From Bacillus vallismortis (GTDB lineage Bacteria; Bacillota; Bacilli; Bacillales; Bacillaceae), in the NCBI RefSeq assembly GCF_004116955.1, contig NZ_CP026362.1, positions 2,676,501 to 2,740,500 of the forward strand: a stretch of 64,000 nucleotides of DNA, written 5' to 3'. Under the pieces are notes generated by a model. The model searched no databases, was not told the DNA's origin, and was given only the letters and a program-made list of their open reading frames with translations. Positions 1 to 7,457 of this stretch are shown one piece after another (the stretch's first letter is position 1; every line of letters begins with the position of its first letter). The position numbers and the translations under genes were made by a program.

Positions 1-167
1 AGCGTCTTGCCTGTTCCTGTCGGCGATTCCGCAATGACATCCCTTCCGTCCATAATCAGCTGAGCCGCCTGTTCCTGAACAGGTGTCGGCTTTTGAAAAC
101 CGGAAGCATTCCAATTCTCTTGAATAAATGATTGTGCATTATGTAAAAATGGCCAAGTTTGCGTCAT
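1..167 (-). CDS. yfmL: DEAD-box RNA helicase YfmL, N-terminal part
   Basis: The first 55 codons of a gene that runs off the left edge of the window. The translation carries a Q-motif region ([13 protein letters not shown]) followed by helicase motif I (SPTGTGKT), the ATP-binding start of a DEAD-box RNA helicase. The ATG is preceded by a good ribosome binding site (GAGGAGAAAAAA then ATG). In B. subtilis this position next to yfmM is held by yfmL, a helicase linked to ribosome assembly. The gene is divergent from yfmM. Only the amino end is visible, so completeness cannot be judged. Confidence 0.9.
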   Translation of the reverse strand, partial: MTQTWPFLHNAQSFIQENWNASGFQKPTPVQEQAAQLIMDGRDVIAESPTGTGKT

Positions 168-253
168 TTTTTTCTCCTCAATTCGTGAAATCTATTCCAT
201 AGTATCTCAAAACCTCGCCCGGAACGCAATTTTTCTTTTTCTTTCCTATACCT

Positions 254-316
254 TTCAACATTCCGATTCCTCCTTTATAATCATAAGGGTAAATAATACA
301 CGCCGGCTGTGCGTGT
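254..316 (+). promoter_or_regulatory. yfmM promoter and leader hairpin (candidate)
   Basis: A perfect -10 hexamer TATAAT lies at 276-281 with a weak -35 (TTCAAC, 254-259) 16 bp upstream. The roughly 55-nt leader that follows contains a short stem (ACACGC, loop, GCGTGT, about 299-316) directly upstream of the yfmM ribosome binding site. The hairpin has no U-run, so it is not an obvious terminator. Confidence 0.35.
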
Positions 317-340
317 TTGATAAACGATAGAGGTGTAAAT

Positions 341-1897
341 ATGAGTATTTTATCTGTAAAGGATTTAAGCCACGGCTTTGGTGACCGGGCCATTTTTAAT
401 AACGTCTCCTTCCGCCTGCTAAAAGGCGAGCACGTCGGGCTGATCGGCGCAAATGGCGAAGGAAAATCCACTTTTATGAATATTATTACCGGAAAGCTCG
501 AACCTGATGAGGGAAAAGTCGAATGGTCAAAAAATGTACGTGTCGGCTATCTGGATCAGCATACCGTGCTGGAAAAAGGAAAATCCATTCGTGATGTCCT
601 GAAAGACGCGTTCCATTATTTATTTGCGATGGAAGAAGAAATGAACGAGATTTACAACAAAATGGGCGAAGCTGATCCCGACGGGCTCGAAAAGCTGCTT
701 GAAGAAGTCGGCGTGATTCAAGACGCCCTGACGAACAATGATTTTTATGTCATTGATTCCAAGGTGGAAGAAATCGCCCGCGGCCTCGGTTTGAGCGATA
801 TCGGATTAGAGCGTGATGTCACCGATTTAAGCGGCGGACAGCGCACCAAGGTTCTTCTCGCTAAGCTTCTCCTTGAAAAACCGGAAATTCTGCTTCTCGA
901 TGAACCGACCAACTATCTTGACGAGCAGCATATCGAGTGGCTGAAACGCTACCTGCAGGAATATGAGAACGCGTTTATCCTGATTTCCCATGATATTCCG
1001 TTCTTAAACAGCGTCATCAACCTGATTTATCATGTTGAAAATCAAGAGCTGACACGCTATGTCGGCGACTACCATCAGTTTATGGAAGTCTACGAGGTGA
1101 AGAAACAGCAGCTTGAAGCAGCGTACAAAAAGCAGCAGCAGGAAGTCGCGGAGCTGAAGGATTTCGTTGCCCGCAACAAAGCGCGTGTCAGCACGAGAAA
1201 TATGGCGATGTCCCGCCAAAAGAAACTCGATAAGATGGATATGATCGAGCTTGCGGCAGAAAAGCCAAAGCCGGAATTTCACTTCAAGCCGGCGAGAACG
1301 TCAGGCAAGCTGATTTTTGAAACGAAGGATTTAGTCATTGGCTACGATTCCCCGCTGTCACGCCCGCTCAACCTCCGCATGGAGCGCGGCCAAAAAATCG
1401 CCCTTTACGGCGCGAACGGGATCGGAAAAACGACCTTGCTGAAAAGCTTGCTTGGCGAAATCCAGCCGCTTGAAGGCTCGGTTGAACGCGGCGAGCACCT
1501 CTTTACCGGCTATTTCGAGCAAGAGGTTAAGGAAACAAACAACAATACGTGCATCGAAGAGGTATGGAGCGAATTCCCTTCTTACACGCAGTATGAAATC
1601 CGGGCCGCTCTGGCAAAATGCGGATTGACAACAAAACATATCGAAAGCCGCGTTTCCGTATTAAGCGGAGGCGAAAAAGCGAAAGTCAGACTGTGCAAAC
1701 TGATCAATTCAGAAACAAACCTGCTGGTGCTCGATGAGCCGACAAACCACTTGGATGTCGACGCGAAGGAAGAGCTCAAGTGCGCGCTCAAAGAATACAA
1801 AGGCTCCATTCTGCTCATTTCCCATGAGCCAGAGTTTTATATGGATATCGCGACAGAAACGTGGAACTGCGAGTCTTGGACGACGAAAGTGCTTTAA
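341..1897 (+). CDS. yfmM: ABC-F ATPase YfmM
   Basis: A 518-residue protein with two tandem ABC domains and no membrane segments, the layout of ABC-F translation factors, which act on ribosomes rather than transport. Visible motifs are Walker A GANGEGKS near residue 40 and GANGIGKT in the second half, signatures LSGGQ and LSGGE, and Walker B LLLDEPTNYLD and LVLDEPTNHLD. A charged, Lys/Gln-rich linker separates the domains (about residues 245-310). I chose the ATG at 341 because AGAGGTG sits just upstream; an in-frame ATG at 317 has no ribosome binding site. The gene is monocistronic and ends at a strong terminator. The exact substrate state of the ribosome cannot be read from the sequence. Confidence 0.93.
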   Translation: MSILSVKDLSHGFGDRAIFNNVSFRLLKGEHVGLIGANGEGKSTFMNIITGKLEPDEGKVEWSKNVRVGYLDQHTVLEKGKSIRDVLKDAFHYLFAMEEEMNEIYNKMGEADPDGLEKLLEEVGVIQDALTNNDFYVIDSKVEEIARGLGLSDIGLERDVTDLSGGQRTKVLLAKLLLEKPEILLLDEPTNYLDEQHIEWLKRYLQEYENAFILISHDIPFLNSVINLIYHVENQELTRYVGDYHQFMEVYEVKKQQLEAAYKKQQQEVAELKDFVARNKARVSTRNMAMSRQKKLDKMDMIELAAEKPKPEFHFKPARTSGKLIFETKDLVIGYDSPLSRPLNLRMERGQKIALYGANGIGKTTLLKSLLGEIQPLEGSVERGEHLFTGYFEQEVKETNNNTCIEEVWSEFPSYTQYEIRAALAKCGLTTKHIESRVSVLSGGEKAKVRLCKLINSETNLLVLDEPTNHLDVDAKEELKCALKEYKGSILLISHEPEFYMDIATETWNCESWTTKVL

Positions 1898-1904
1898 ATC
1901 GAAG

Positions 1905-1934
1905 AAAACCCGCCTGCTGAAGGGCGGGTTTTTT
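1905..1934 (+). terminator. yfmM terminator
   Basis: AACCCGCC and GGGCGGGTT form a stem with a 7-nt loop, followed by a run of T on the plus strand, directly after the yfmM stop. Confidence 0.9.
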
Positions 1935-2145
1935 ACTGCCATTTTTTCTGAACGATTCTCAAAAGCTCTCTGTCTTTTAAAATGAGCTGCAATGGCGATG
2001 TGAATTCATCAAGTGTCAGCTCTCTTTTGGCAGACAGCTCAACGTCTTCCTCGTTAGCCCATGCGGTGAACCATTCGACGGAAAAGCTGTTTTTCATGAT
2101 GCTGTATGTATATTGATACAGCAAGGTTGTAATGGGAAGTTGCAC
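1933..2145 (-). CDS. small hypothetical ORF, doubtful
   Basis: A 70-codon frame opening with GTG directly after the yfmO terminator; an internal ATG at 2095-2097 would give 54 residues. The peptide has a coding-like mix (acidic, with WFTAWANEEDVELSAKREL) but neither start has a convincing ribosome binding site, and its 3' end abuts the yfmM terminator. It sits where the yfm letter series of strain 168 skips (N), but I cannot confirm it matches any named gene. It could be a real small gene served by read-through from yfmO, or a decaying fragment. Confidence 0.3.
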   Translation of the reverse strand: MQLPITTLLYQYTYSIMKNSFSVEWFTAWANEEDVELSAKRELTLDEFTSPLQLILKDRELLRIVQKKWQ

Positions 2146-2150
2146 GATTC

Positions 2151-2182
2151 AAAAAGACACTGCCTCATGAGCAGTGTCTTTC
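2151..2182 (-). terminator. yfmO terminator
   Basis: On the minus strand, AAAGACACTGC (2171-2181) and GCAGTGTCTTT (2153-2163) form an 11-bp stem with a 7-nt loop, followed by T residues, just after the yfmO stop. Confidence 0.88.
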
Positions 2183-2186
2183 GTTA

Positions 2187-3377
2187 TTAATGTCCCGCCT
2201 TAATTCCGGCAAGATGTTTACGTCCCATGAGAAGGACAAGCATGCCGACAAAAACGACGATCCCGCCTACCGTATATGGTGTGCTTGCGGTGAAGTGTTC
2301 TGACAGCATTCCCGCAATCCACGGAGCGAGCGCGCCGCCGATGAAGCGGACTGAGCTGTAGGCTGAAGACGCGATAGAACGTTCAACCGGCGCAGCCCCC
2401 ATCACAGCTGTTGTCATGATCGTATTCACCATACCGAGGACAGCACCGGCGACAACGATACATGTAATAATCAATGTCTGATGGCCTGTCCAGATCCCCA
2501 TGATGATGAGGATGGCCGCAAAAGCGATAAAGAGAACGACGAGCGAACGCACTGTGCCCAGCGCTTTATGCACGAGCGGCGCCGTAAAGACTGACGTAAT
2601 CGCCAGCAGAAGTCCCCAGCCGAAGAAGACATAACCGAGACCGTGTTCATCTAAATCCAGAACGAACGGAGAATAAGCAAGCAAAATAAAAAATCCAAAG
2701 TTATATAAGAACGCCGATGCCGCCATTGTCAGCAGCCCTTTATATTTGAGCGCCTTCATGGCATCAAACACACCGACGCGTTTCGCCGGTTTCGGCAATT
2801 TCGGCAGCATGATAGAAATCGCGATTAACGCAATAAACATCAGGACAGATACGCCGAAAAACGGCGCGCGCCATGACATGCTTCCGAGCTCTCCGCCTGC
2901 AAGCGGCCCGACAGAAATCCCGAGACCGAGCGCCGCCTCATACAAAATAATTGCTTGGGCGCTGCCCCCGACTGACACGCCGACGATGACCGCAAGCGCT
3001 GTTGAAATAAACAAAGCATTCCCTAATCCCCAGCCGCCGCGATAGCCGACTAACTGGGCAATTGAGCTTGAGCTGCCGCCAAGCCCCGCAAACACAATAA
3101 TAAAAATGAGTCCTAGAATTAATGTCCATTTCGCGCCGATACGGCTGGAAATGGCTCCTGAGAAAAACATCATAAATCCTGTGACAAGCAAATAACTTGT
3201 AAACAAGAGTGATACTTCACTAGGTGAAGCATGTAATTGTGCGGCAATTGCCGGAAGAATTGGATCGACCAGCCCGATTCCCATAAAGGAAATCACACAG
3301 GCAAACGCGACAGCCCATACCGCTTTCGGCTGGCTGAGCAAGCCTGTTTTCTGATTCACTTGTGTTGTCTTATCCAT
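2187..3377 (-). CDS. yfmO: MFS multidrug/metal efflux transporter YfmO
   Basis: A 396-residue integral membrane protein with about 12 hydrophobic segments and the MFS drug:H+ antiporter layout. The N-terminal helix reads FMGIGLVDPILPAIA, typical of 12-TM DHA1 pumps, and the cytoplasmic loop after TM2 reads ISSRIGAKWT. It should export small toxic compounds across the cytoplasmic membrane using the proton gradient. It lies 64 nt downstream of the MerR-family regulator gene yfmP on the same strand, so the pair probably forms a small autoregulated operon. The substrate is not visible in sequence; literature on B. subtilis links the pair to drug and copper tolerance, which I recall rather than verify. 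Confidence 0.9.
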   Translation of the reverse strand: MDKTTQVNQKTGLLSQPKAVWAVAFACVISFMGIGLVDPILPAIAAQLHASPSEVSLLFTSYLLVTGFMMFFSGAISSRIGAKWTLILGLIFIIVFAGLGGSSSSIAQLVGYRGGWGLGNALFISTALAVIVGVSVGGSAQAIILYEAALGLGISVGPLAGGELGSMSWRAPFFGVSVLMFIALIAISIMLPKLPKPAKRVGVFDAMKALKYKGLLTMAASAFLYNFGFFILLAYSPFVLDLDEHGLGYVFFGWGLLLAITSVFTAPLVHKALGTVRSLVVLFIAFAAILIIMGIWTGHQTLIITCIVVAGAVLGMVNTIMTTAVMGAAPVERSIASSAYSSVRFIGGALAPWIAGMLSEHFTASTPYTVGGIVVFVGMLVLLMGRKHLAGIKAGH

Positions 3378-3410
3378 TTGACTTGACCTCCATTATGATT
3401 CCATTAAAAG

Positions 3411-3431
3411 AAACGCTACAAAATAGCGTTT
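3411..3431 (-). terminator. hairpin between yfmP and yfmO (weak terminator or attenuator)
   Basis: A perfect 8-bp stem AAACGCTA / TAGCGTTT with a 5-nt loop lies in the yfmP-yfmO gap. On the minus strand it is followed by CTTTTAATGG, a short imperfect U-run. It may partly reduce yfmO relative to yfmP, or stabilise an mRNA end. Confidence 0.5.
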
Positions 3432-3441
3432 GGCAAATTTT

Positions 3442-3864
3442 TCATTCGATTGACTGAATGGCACGTTCCGCTTTGTTTTTCATGCCTTGCAGGCGTTCTT
3501 TAAAGCTTTGGAATGTACGGATTTTCTCATCAATCAAATCCAGCTGGTGATTCAGGCTTTCCTGAATTTCCTCCAGTTTTTCTTTCCGTTCCTTAGGGTC
3601 CAGTGACAACAAATACCCCTCTTTGTTTAACTCTAGCTGGCGGCTTGTCTCCATGAAATGCTGAAGCTCCTGAAGGGAGAACCCGAGCACCTCTTTTGTG
3701 CTGATGACTTTCTCAAGCTCCTCCATATCATCCTCTGAATAAAGCCTTACGCCGCCGTCTGTCCGTTTCGGCGCCGGAATCAAGCCGATTTCTTCATAAA
3801 ATCGGATGGTACGCTTCGTCAGGCCGCTTCTTTTGGCTACTTGATCAATCTTCATCCATTCCAA
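3442..3864 (-). CDS. yfmP: MerR-family transcription regulator YfmP
   Basis: A 140-residue protein with an N-terminal MerR winged helix (IDQVAKRSGLTKRTIRFYEEIG, whose core is the helix-turn-helix) and a long C-terminal coiled-coil of about 70 residues rich in Glu, Lys and Gln that should dimerise. There is no Cys-rich metal loop, so it looks more like a drug- or stress-type MerR protein than a CueR-type one. I chose TTG at 3864 as start because GGGGGATTTACC precedes it. An upstream in-frame ATG (3903) lies inside the promoter region. It most likely controls itself and yfmO through the large palindrome just upstream. Confidence 0.88.
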   Translation of the reverse strand: MEWMKIDQVAKRSGLTKRTIRFYEEIGLIPAPKRTDGGVRLYSEDDMEELEKVISTKEVLGFSLQELQHFMETSRQLELNKEGYLLSLDPKERKEKLEEIQESLNHQLDLIDEKIRTFQSFKERLQGMKNKAERAIQSIE

Positions 3865-3894
3865 GGTAAATCCCCCTTCGCCGTTTCTGTTACC

Positions 3895-3938
3895 ATTATA
3901 CACCTTTTAAACCTTAACGTAAACGTTAAGGTTTAAAA
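3895..3938 (-). promoter_or_regulatory. yfmP promoter with 34-bp palindromic operator
   Basis: Positions 3905-3938 form a perfect inverted repeat with 16-bp arms and a 2-bp centre (core ACCTTAACGT / ACGTTAAGGT), the dyad style expected for a MerR protein. A consensus -10 TATAAT lies at 3895-3900 on the minus strand. A plausible -35 (TTTACG, 3918-3923) with 17-bp spacing lies inside the palindrome, so a bound dimer would cover the -35. Confidence 0.8.
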
Positions 3939-3944
3939 AACAAT

Positions 3945-3978
3945 AAAAAAAGACGAGCAGCATAAAGCAACCGTCTTT
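3945..3978 (-). terminator. yfmQ terminator
   Basis: On the minus strand AAAGACG and CGTCTTT pair around a partly paired loop and are followed by a 7-T run, directly downstream of the yfmQ stop. Confidence 0.75.
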
Positions 3979-3988
3979 CACATCCTGA

Positions 3989-4435
3989 TTAAGCTATACT
4001 TCCTGTCACTGACAGAGATCCTTTTTGAAGGCTTTCAGAAAGCAATTGATACGCAATGACTTTCTTCTTGTATTGTTTGACGACGTCGATATGGTCGTCA
4101 TAGCTGTATACAAACAGTTTCACATCTTTTTTGCCTTTTTTCATATCTATTACCAACGGCGTGCCGCCGTTTTCCGGATGTAAATAACGCTCTTCGTCAC
4201 CTGGGTAGATATAATATTTCTCTAGGAAGACAGCTTCGTTAAATTGGGCAATCACCTTCTGTTTCTTTTCACCCTCAAGACGTTTTCCATCTAGGGAGAG
4301 AACAGCATTTTCGTCACTCAGCTTGGCGTGCACCGCGAATTTGCTGAGCAGCCATTCCATGACGCCTGTTGGAAGACAGGTTAATACGATTTTCACCAGG
4401 CTCATGAGGATTAACATCACGATCGTCCATGTCAT
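3989..4435 (-). CDS. yfmQ: YfmQ, membrane-anchored protein of unknown function
   Basis: A 148-residue protein with one hydrophobic N-terminal segment (residues 3-30, TIVMLILMSLVKIVLTC) followed by a soluble domain of about 110 residues with mixed charge. No catalytic motif is recognised. It could be an N-anchored extracytoplasmic or cytoplasmic protein; the positive-inside rule does not decide this clearly. It has its own terminator and lies between yfmP and yfmR, all on the minus strand. It is recognised as the B. subtilis YfmQ family; no function is known to me. Confidence 0.8.
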   Translation of the reverse strand: MTWTIVMLILMSLVKIVLTCLPTGVMEWLLSKFAVHAKLSDENAVLSLDGKRLEGEKKQKVIAQFNEAVFLEKYYIYPGDEERYLHPENGGTPLVIDMKKGKKDVKLFVYSYDDHIDVVKQYKKKVIAYQLLSESLQKGSLSVTGSIA

Positions 4436-4525
4436 ACTACATCATCTCCGTTCGTTTTCCATGTGCCGATGACACACCATTTTATCCTATCATAAGCAGG
4501 ACGTTACGTTTTTGTATATTGTGTG

Positions 4526-4560
4526 AAAAAAAGCGCGGCACCTGCGGGCCGCGCTTTTTT
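4526..4560. terminator. yfmR terminator, bidirectional
   Basis: AAGCGCGGC / GCCGCGCTT stem with an 8-nt loop, flanked by an A-run on one side and a T-run on the other, so it can stop transcription both ways. It sits immediately after the yfmR stop. Confidence 0.9.
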
Positions 4561-6449
4561 CAGCTTTCCAGCTCTTCGATCATGAGGGACAATTCTGTCC
4601 ACCGGTCCATGGCAGCCTCAAGCTCTTCCGCCGTTTTCGCCTGCTCGGCCATCAGCTCTTGGATTTTTCCAAAATCGCTTCCTGCTGCGGCGATGTCAGC
4701 TTCGAGCTGATCATGTTTTTCTTCAAGCTGGGCAATTTTATCCTCGATTCCGTCCCATTCAAGCTGATCTTTGTAAGAAAGCTTTTTCCGTTTTTTCTTT
4801 GGCTCAGCTTCGGCCGGTTTTGCTTCAGCAGCCGGCTTTTCAGCTGTTTTTTTCGCTTTTGACTCCTCCATATAGTCGCTGTAGGAGCCTTGGAAGCGGG
4901 AAATGACGCCATTTCCTTCAAACACAATCAAACGGTCGACGACACGGTCAAGGAAGTAGCGGTCATGGGATACGGTGATGACAACACCAGGGAACTGGTC
5001 GATGTAATCTTCCAGGATGCTCAGTGTTTCAGTATCCAAATCGTTCGTCGGCTCATCGAGAAACAGGACATTCGGCTCCTGCATGAGAACCTGAAGCAAG
5101 TATAAACGGCGTTTTTCCCCGCCGGACAGCTTACGGATATACGTCTGCTGCATCGAACGCGGGAAGAGGAAACGCTCCAGCATTTGTTCAGCTGTAATGA
5201 TATCGCCCTCCGCTGTTTTCACGACCTCCGCCGTTTCTTTTATATAGTCAATGACCTTTAACTCGCCATTCATTTCACTATGATCCTGCGTATAATAGCC
5301 GATTCTGACCGTCTGCCCGATCGTTATATGGCCGCCGTCAGGCGTATGACGGCCGGCAAGGGTGTTTAACAGTGTTGTTTTTCCGATACCGTTTGGCCCG
5401 ATGATTCCGATCCGTTCACCCGGTATGATCAGTTCATCAAAGCTGTCGACAAGCATGCGGCAGTCATAAGCGATCATCACGTTCTCCGCTTCAATGACCT
5501 GTTTGCCAAGACGGTGAGAGCCAATCGCAAAGTCGAGTGAACCCGATGATTGAGGGCCTTTCTGCTCCTTAAGCGCCTCCACTCGGTCAATTCTCGCCTT
5601 TTGTTTTGTGGAACGGGCTTTCGCTCCCCGTCTCAGCCAAGCCAGTTCGCGGCGCAGCAGGTTTTGGCGCTTCGTTTCCTTTTGCTCAGCCTGCGCTTCC
5701 CGTTCCGCGCGTTTTTCTAAAAACACTTCATAGTTGCCTTTGTACGTGTAGAGGCTGCCTCGTTCAAGCTCATAAATGCGGTTCGTGACACGATTTAAGA
5801 AATACCTGTCGTGCGTCACCAGTATGACAGAGCCGGGGTATTGGCTTAAATATCCTTCAAGCCACTCAATCGTTTCATTATCCAAATGGTTCGTCGGCTC
5901 GTCTAAAATGAGCAGATCAGCGGGCTGAATTAAGTTTTTGGCAATCGCCACCCGTTTTTTCTGGCCGCCTGATAGCTCGTTGACTGGCTTTGTTACGTCG
6001 TTGACGCCGAGCTTAGACAATACGGTTTTCGCCAAGGTGTTCGCATCCCACGCGTGGTTTGCGTCCATTTTCGCCTGCGCCGCCAGCAGATGCTTCTGGC
6101 GCTGTTCATTTTCAGGGTCTTCCCCCAGTTCATACAGTGCTTTTTCATATTCGCGCAAGGTTTTCATCACAGCCGATTCACCGGAATAGATATGTTCCAG
6201 CACGGTTTGCCCCGCAGGCAGCTCCGGGTCTTGATGCAGAAATTCGACGTGCACACTGCCGGATGTCGTGATATCTCCCTCTTCAATAGATTCCAAGCCG
6301 GCAATCACCTTCAGCAGCGTTGATTTTCCAGTTCCATTCGGCCCGATTAATCCGATTCTCTCATTCTCTTCAATATGAAAGGAGATGTGGTCAAATAATG
6401 TCTTATCTCCGTATGTTTTATACAGATGTTCCGCTTTTAATATGCTCAT
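4560..6449 (-). CDS. yfmR: ABC-F ATPase YfmR (Uup-like)
   Basis: A 629-residue ABC-F protein with two ABC domains: Walker A GPNGTGKS and GPNGIGKT, signatures LSGGQKKRVAI and LSGGEKRRLYL, and Walker B LILDEPTNHLD and LFLDEPTNDLD. After the second domain come a Lys/Ala/Glu-rich linker (PAAEAKPAEAEPKKKRKK) and a C-terminal coiled coil of about 80 residues, as in Uup. In B. subtilis YfmR relieves ribosomes stalled at proline-rich stretches and overlaps in function with EF-P (recalled literature). I chose ATG at 6449; the GTG six codons upstream would overlap the GAGGATTG ribosome binding site. It is a second ABC-F gene within 6 kb of yfmM. Confidence 0.93.
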   Translation of the reverse strand: MSILKAEHLYKTYGDKTLFDHISFHIEENERIGLIGPNGTGKSTLLKVIAGLESIEEGDITTSGSVHVEFLHQDPELPAGQTVLEHIYSGESAVMKTLREYEKALYELGEDPENEQRQKHLLAAQAKMDANHAWDANTLAKTVLSKLGVNDVTKPVNELSGGQKKRVAIAKNLIQPADLLILDEPTNHLDNETIEWLEGYLSQYPGSVILVTHDRYFLNRVTNRIYELERGSLYTYKGNYEVFLEKRAEREAQAEQKETKRQNLLRRELAWLRRGAKARSTKQKARIDRVEALKEQKGPQSSGSLDFAIGSHRLGKQVIEAENVMIAYDCRMLVDSFDELIIPGERIGIIGPNGIGKTTLLNTLAGRHTPDGGHITIGQTVRIGYYTQDHSEMNGELKVIDYIKETAEVVKTAEGDIITAEQMLERFLFPRSMQQTYIRKLSGGEKRRLYLLQVLMQEPNVLFLDEPTNDLDTETLSILEDYIDQFPGVVITVSHDRYFLDRVVDRLIVFEGNGVISRFQGSYSDYMEESKAKKTAEKPAAEAKPAEAEPKKKRKKLSYKDQLEWDGIEDKIAQLEEKHDQLEADIAAAGSDFGKIQELMAEQAKTAEELEAAMDRWTELSLMIEELES

Positions 6450-6550
6450 GGTTCTATCAATCCTCACGTAAGTTCATGTGTACATTTTAAATCAGCCGCT
6501 GGAATAAAACTAGTAAAACGTCAGACATATTTCATGGAAATAAAGGATAG

Positions 6551-6580
6551 AAAAAGACCGGGGACATTTGTCCCCGGTCT
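6551..6580 (-). terminator. yfmS terminator
   Basis: A 12-bp GC-rich stem AGACCGGGGACA / TGTCCCCGGTCT with a tiny loop, followed by TTTTT on the minus strand, adjacent to the yfmS stop. Confidence 0.92.
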
Positions 6581-6581
6581 C

Positions 6582-7442
6582 TTATTCTTCCTCTAGCGCT
6601 TTTTCTGCCATTTTCGCGAGATGCTGCGCGCTTCCTGAAATCTCCTGCATCGTGGCTGAGATTTGTTCAACAGCGGCGGCTTGTCCGTCCGTATGCTGAT
6701 TAATCGACTCAATGGATTCCTCCAGCCCTTTCAGCAGGCTGTGGATTTTTTTCGTGATCTGATCGATCTGGCCGACATTTTCTTTTGAGTGCGTTGCTAG
6801 CTTTCTGATCTCATCCGCGACGACAGAGAAGCCTTTTCCGGACTCTCCTGCTCTCGCCGCTTCGATCGCGGCGTTCAAGCCAAGCAGGTTGCTTTGGTCA
6901 GAAATGCCTTTCACGGTTACTGAGATATCGGCGATTTCACCGGCGCTTTCGCTGACCTTTTTCGCCTGAGAGGAAATGCCCGTCATTTGAGATGAAAACC
7001 CGTTGATTGAGTCAGAAATATCAGAAATGGCCGCGGCCGTTTGTTCAACGACAGCTGATAAGCTTTCCGCCACATCATGCAGCTTTGACGACTCCTCAAG
7101 GCTCGTTCCGAGGCCGACGCCTCCTACCACTCTTCCATTCTCGTCGTGCAGCGGGATGGCACGTGCAATCAATGGGAATCCGAACAATTCTTTCGGAACC
7201 ATGCTCGTCTTCTTCTGATTGGTGCGGATGGCATCTGTGATAATATCCCCTTCCTGCAGCGGATCACCGGCTTTTACGTTTAGCGAAAAGGTTTTGGCCG
7301 GTATATTCACAAGCAGTTTTTCCGTATCGTAAATGCCGATTGTAATATCATCCTGGACCAAGCTGTTTAGATAAGGGGCTACTTTGATAAACGCGTCCAG
7401 AAGGTCTGCCGTTTCTTTTTCCGTTCTTATGCTCAATTCCAT
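6582..7442 (-). CDS. yfmS: soluble methyl-accepting chemotaxis protein YfmS
   Basis: A 286-residue chemoreceptor with no membrane segment or signal peptide, so it acts in the cytoplasm. Residues 1-115 form a sensing domain of unknown ligand. The C-terminal half is a short MCP signalling hairpin whose tip carries the conserved [17 protein letters not shown] followed by [15 protein letters not shown], the CheA/CheW contact region. It lies 15 nt downstream of yfmT (vanillin dehydrogenase), and the pair shares a sigma-D-like promoter, which is the expected control for chemotaxis genes. The co-transcription suggests the receptor could sense an aromatic aldehyde or a related metabolite, but that is inference. 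Confidence 0.92.
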   Translation of the reverse strand: MELSIRTEKETADLLDAFIKVAPYLNSLVQDDITIGIYDTEKLLVNIPAKTFSLNVKAGDPLQEGDIITDAIRTNQKKTSMVPKELFGFPLIARAIPLHDENGRVVGGVGLGTSLEESSKLHDVAESLSAVVEQTAAAISDISDSINGFSSQMTGISSQAKKVSESAGEIADISVTVKGISDQSNLLGLNAAIEAARAGESGKGFSVVADEIRKLATHSKENVGQIDQITKKIHSLLKGLEESIESINQHTDGQAAAVEQISATMQEISGSAQHLAKMAEKALEEE

Positions 7443-7457
7443 TCACTCCTTTTTTTA

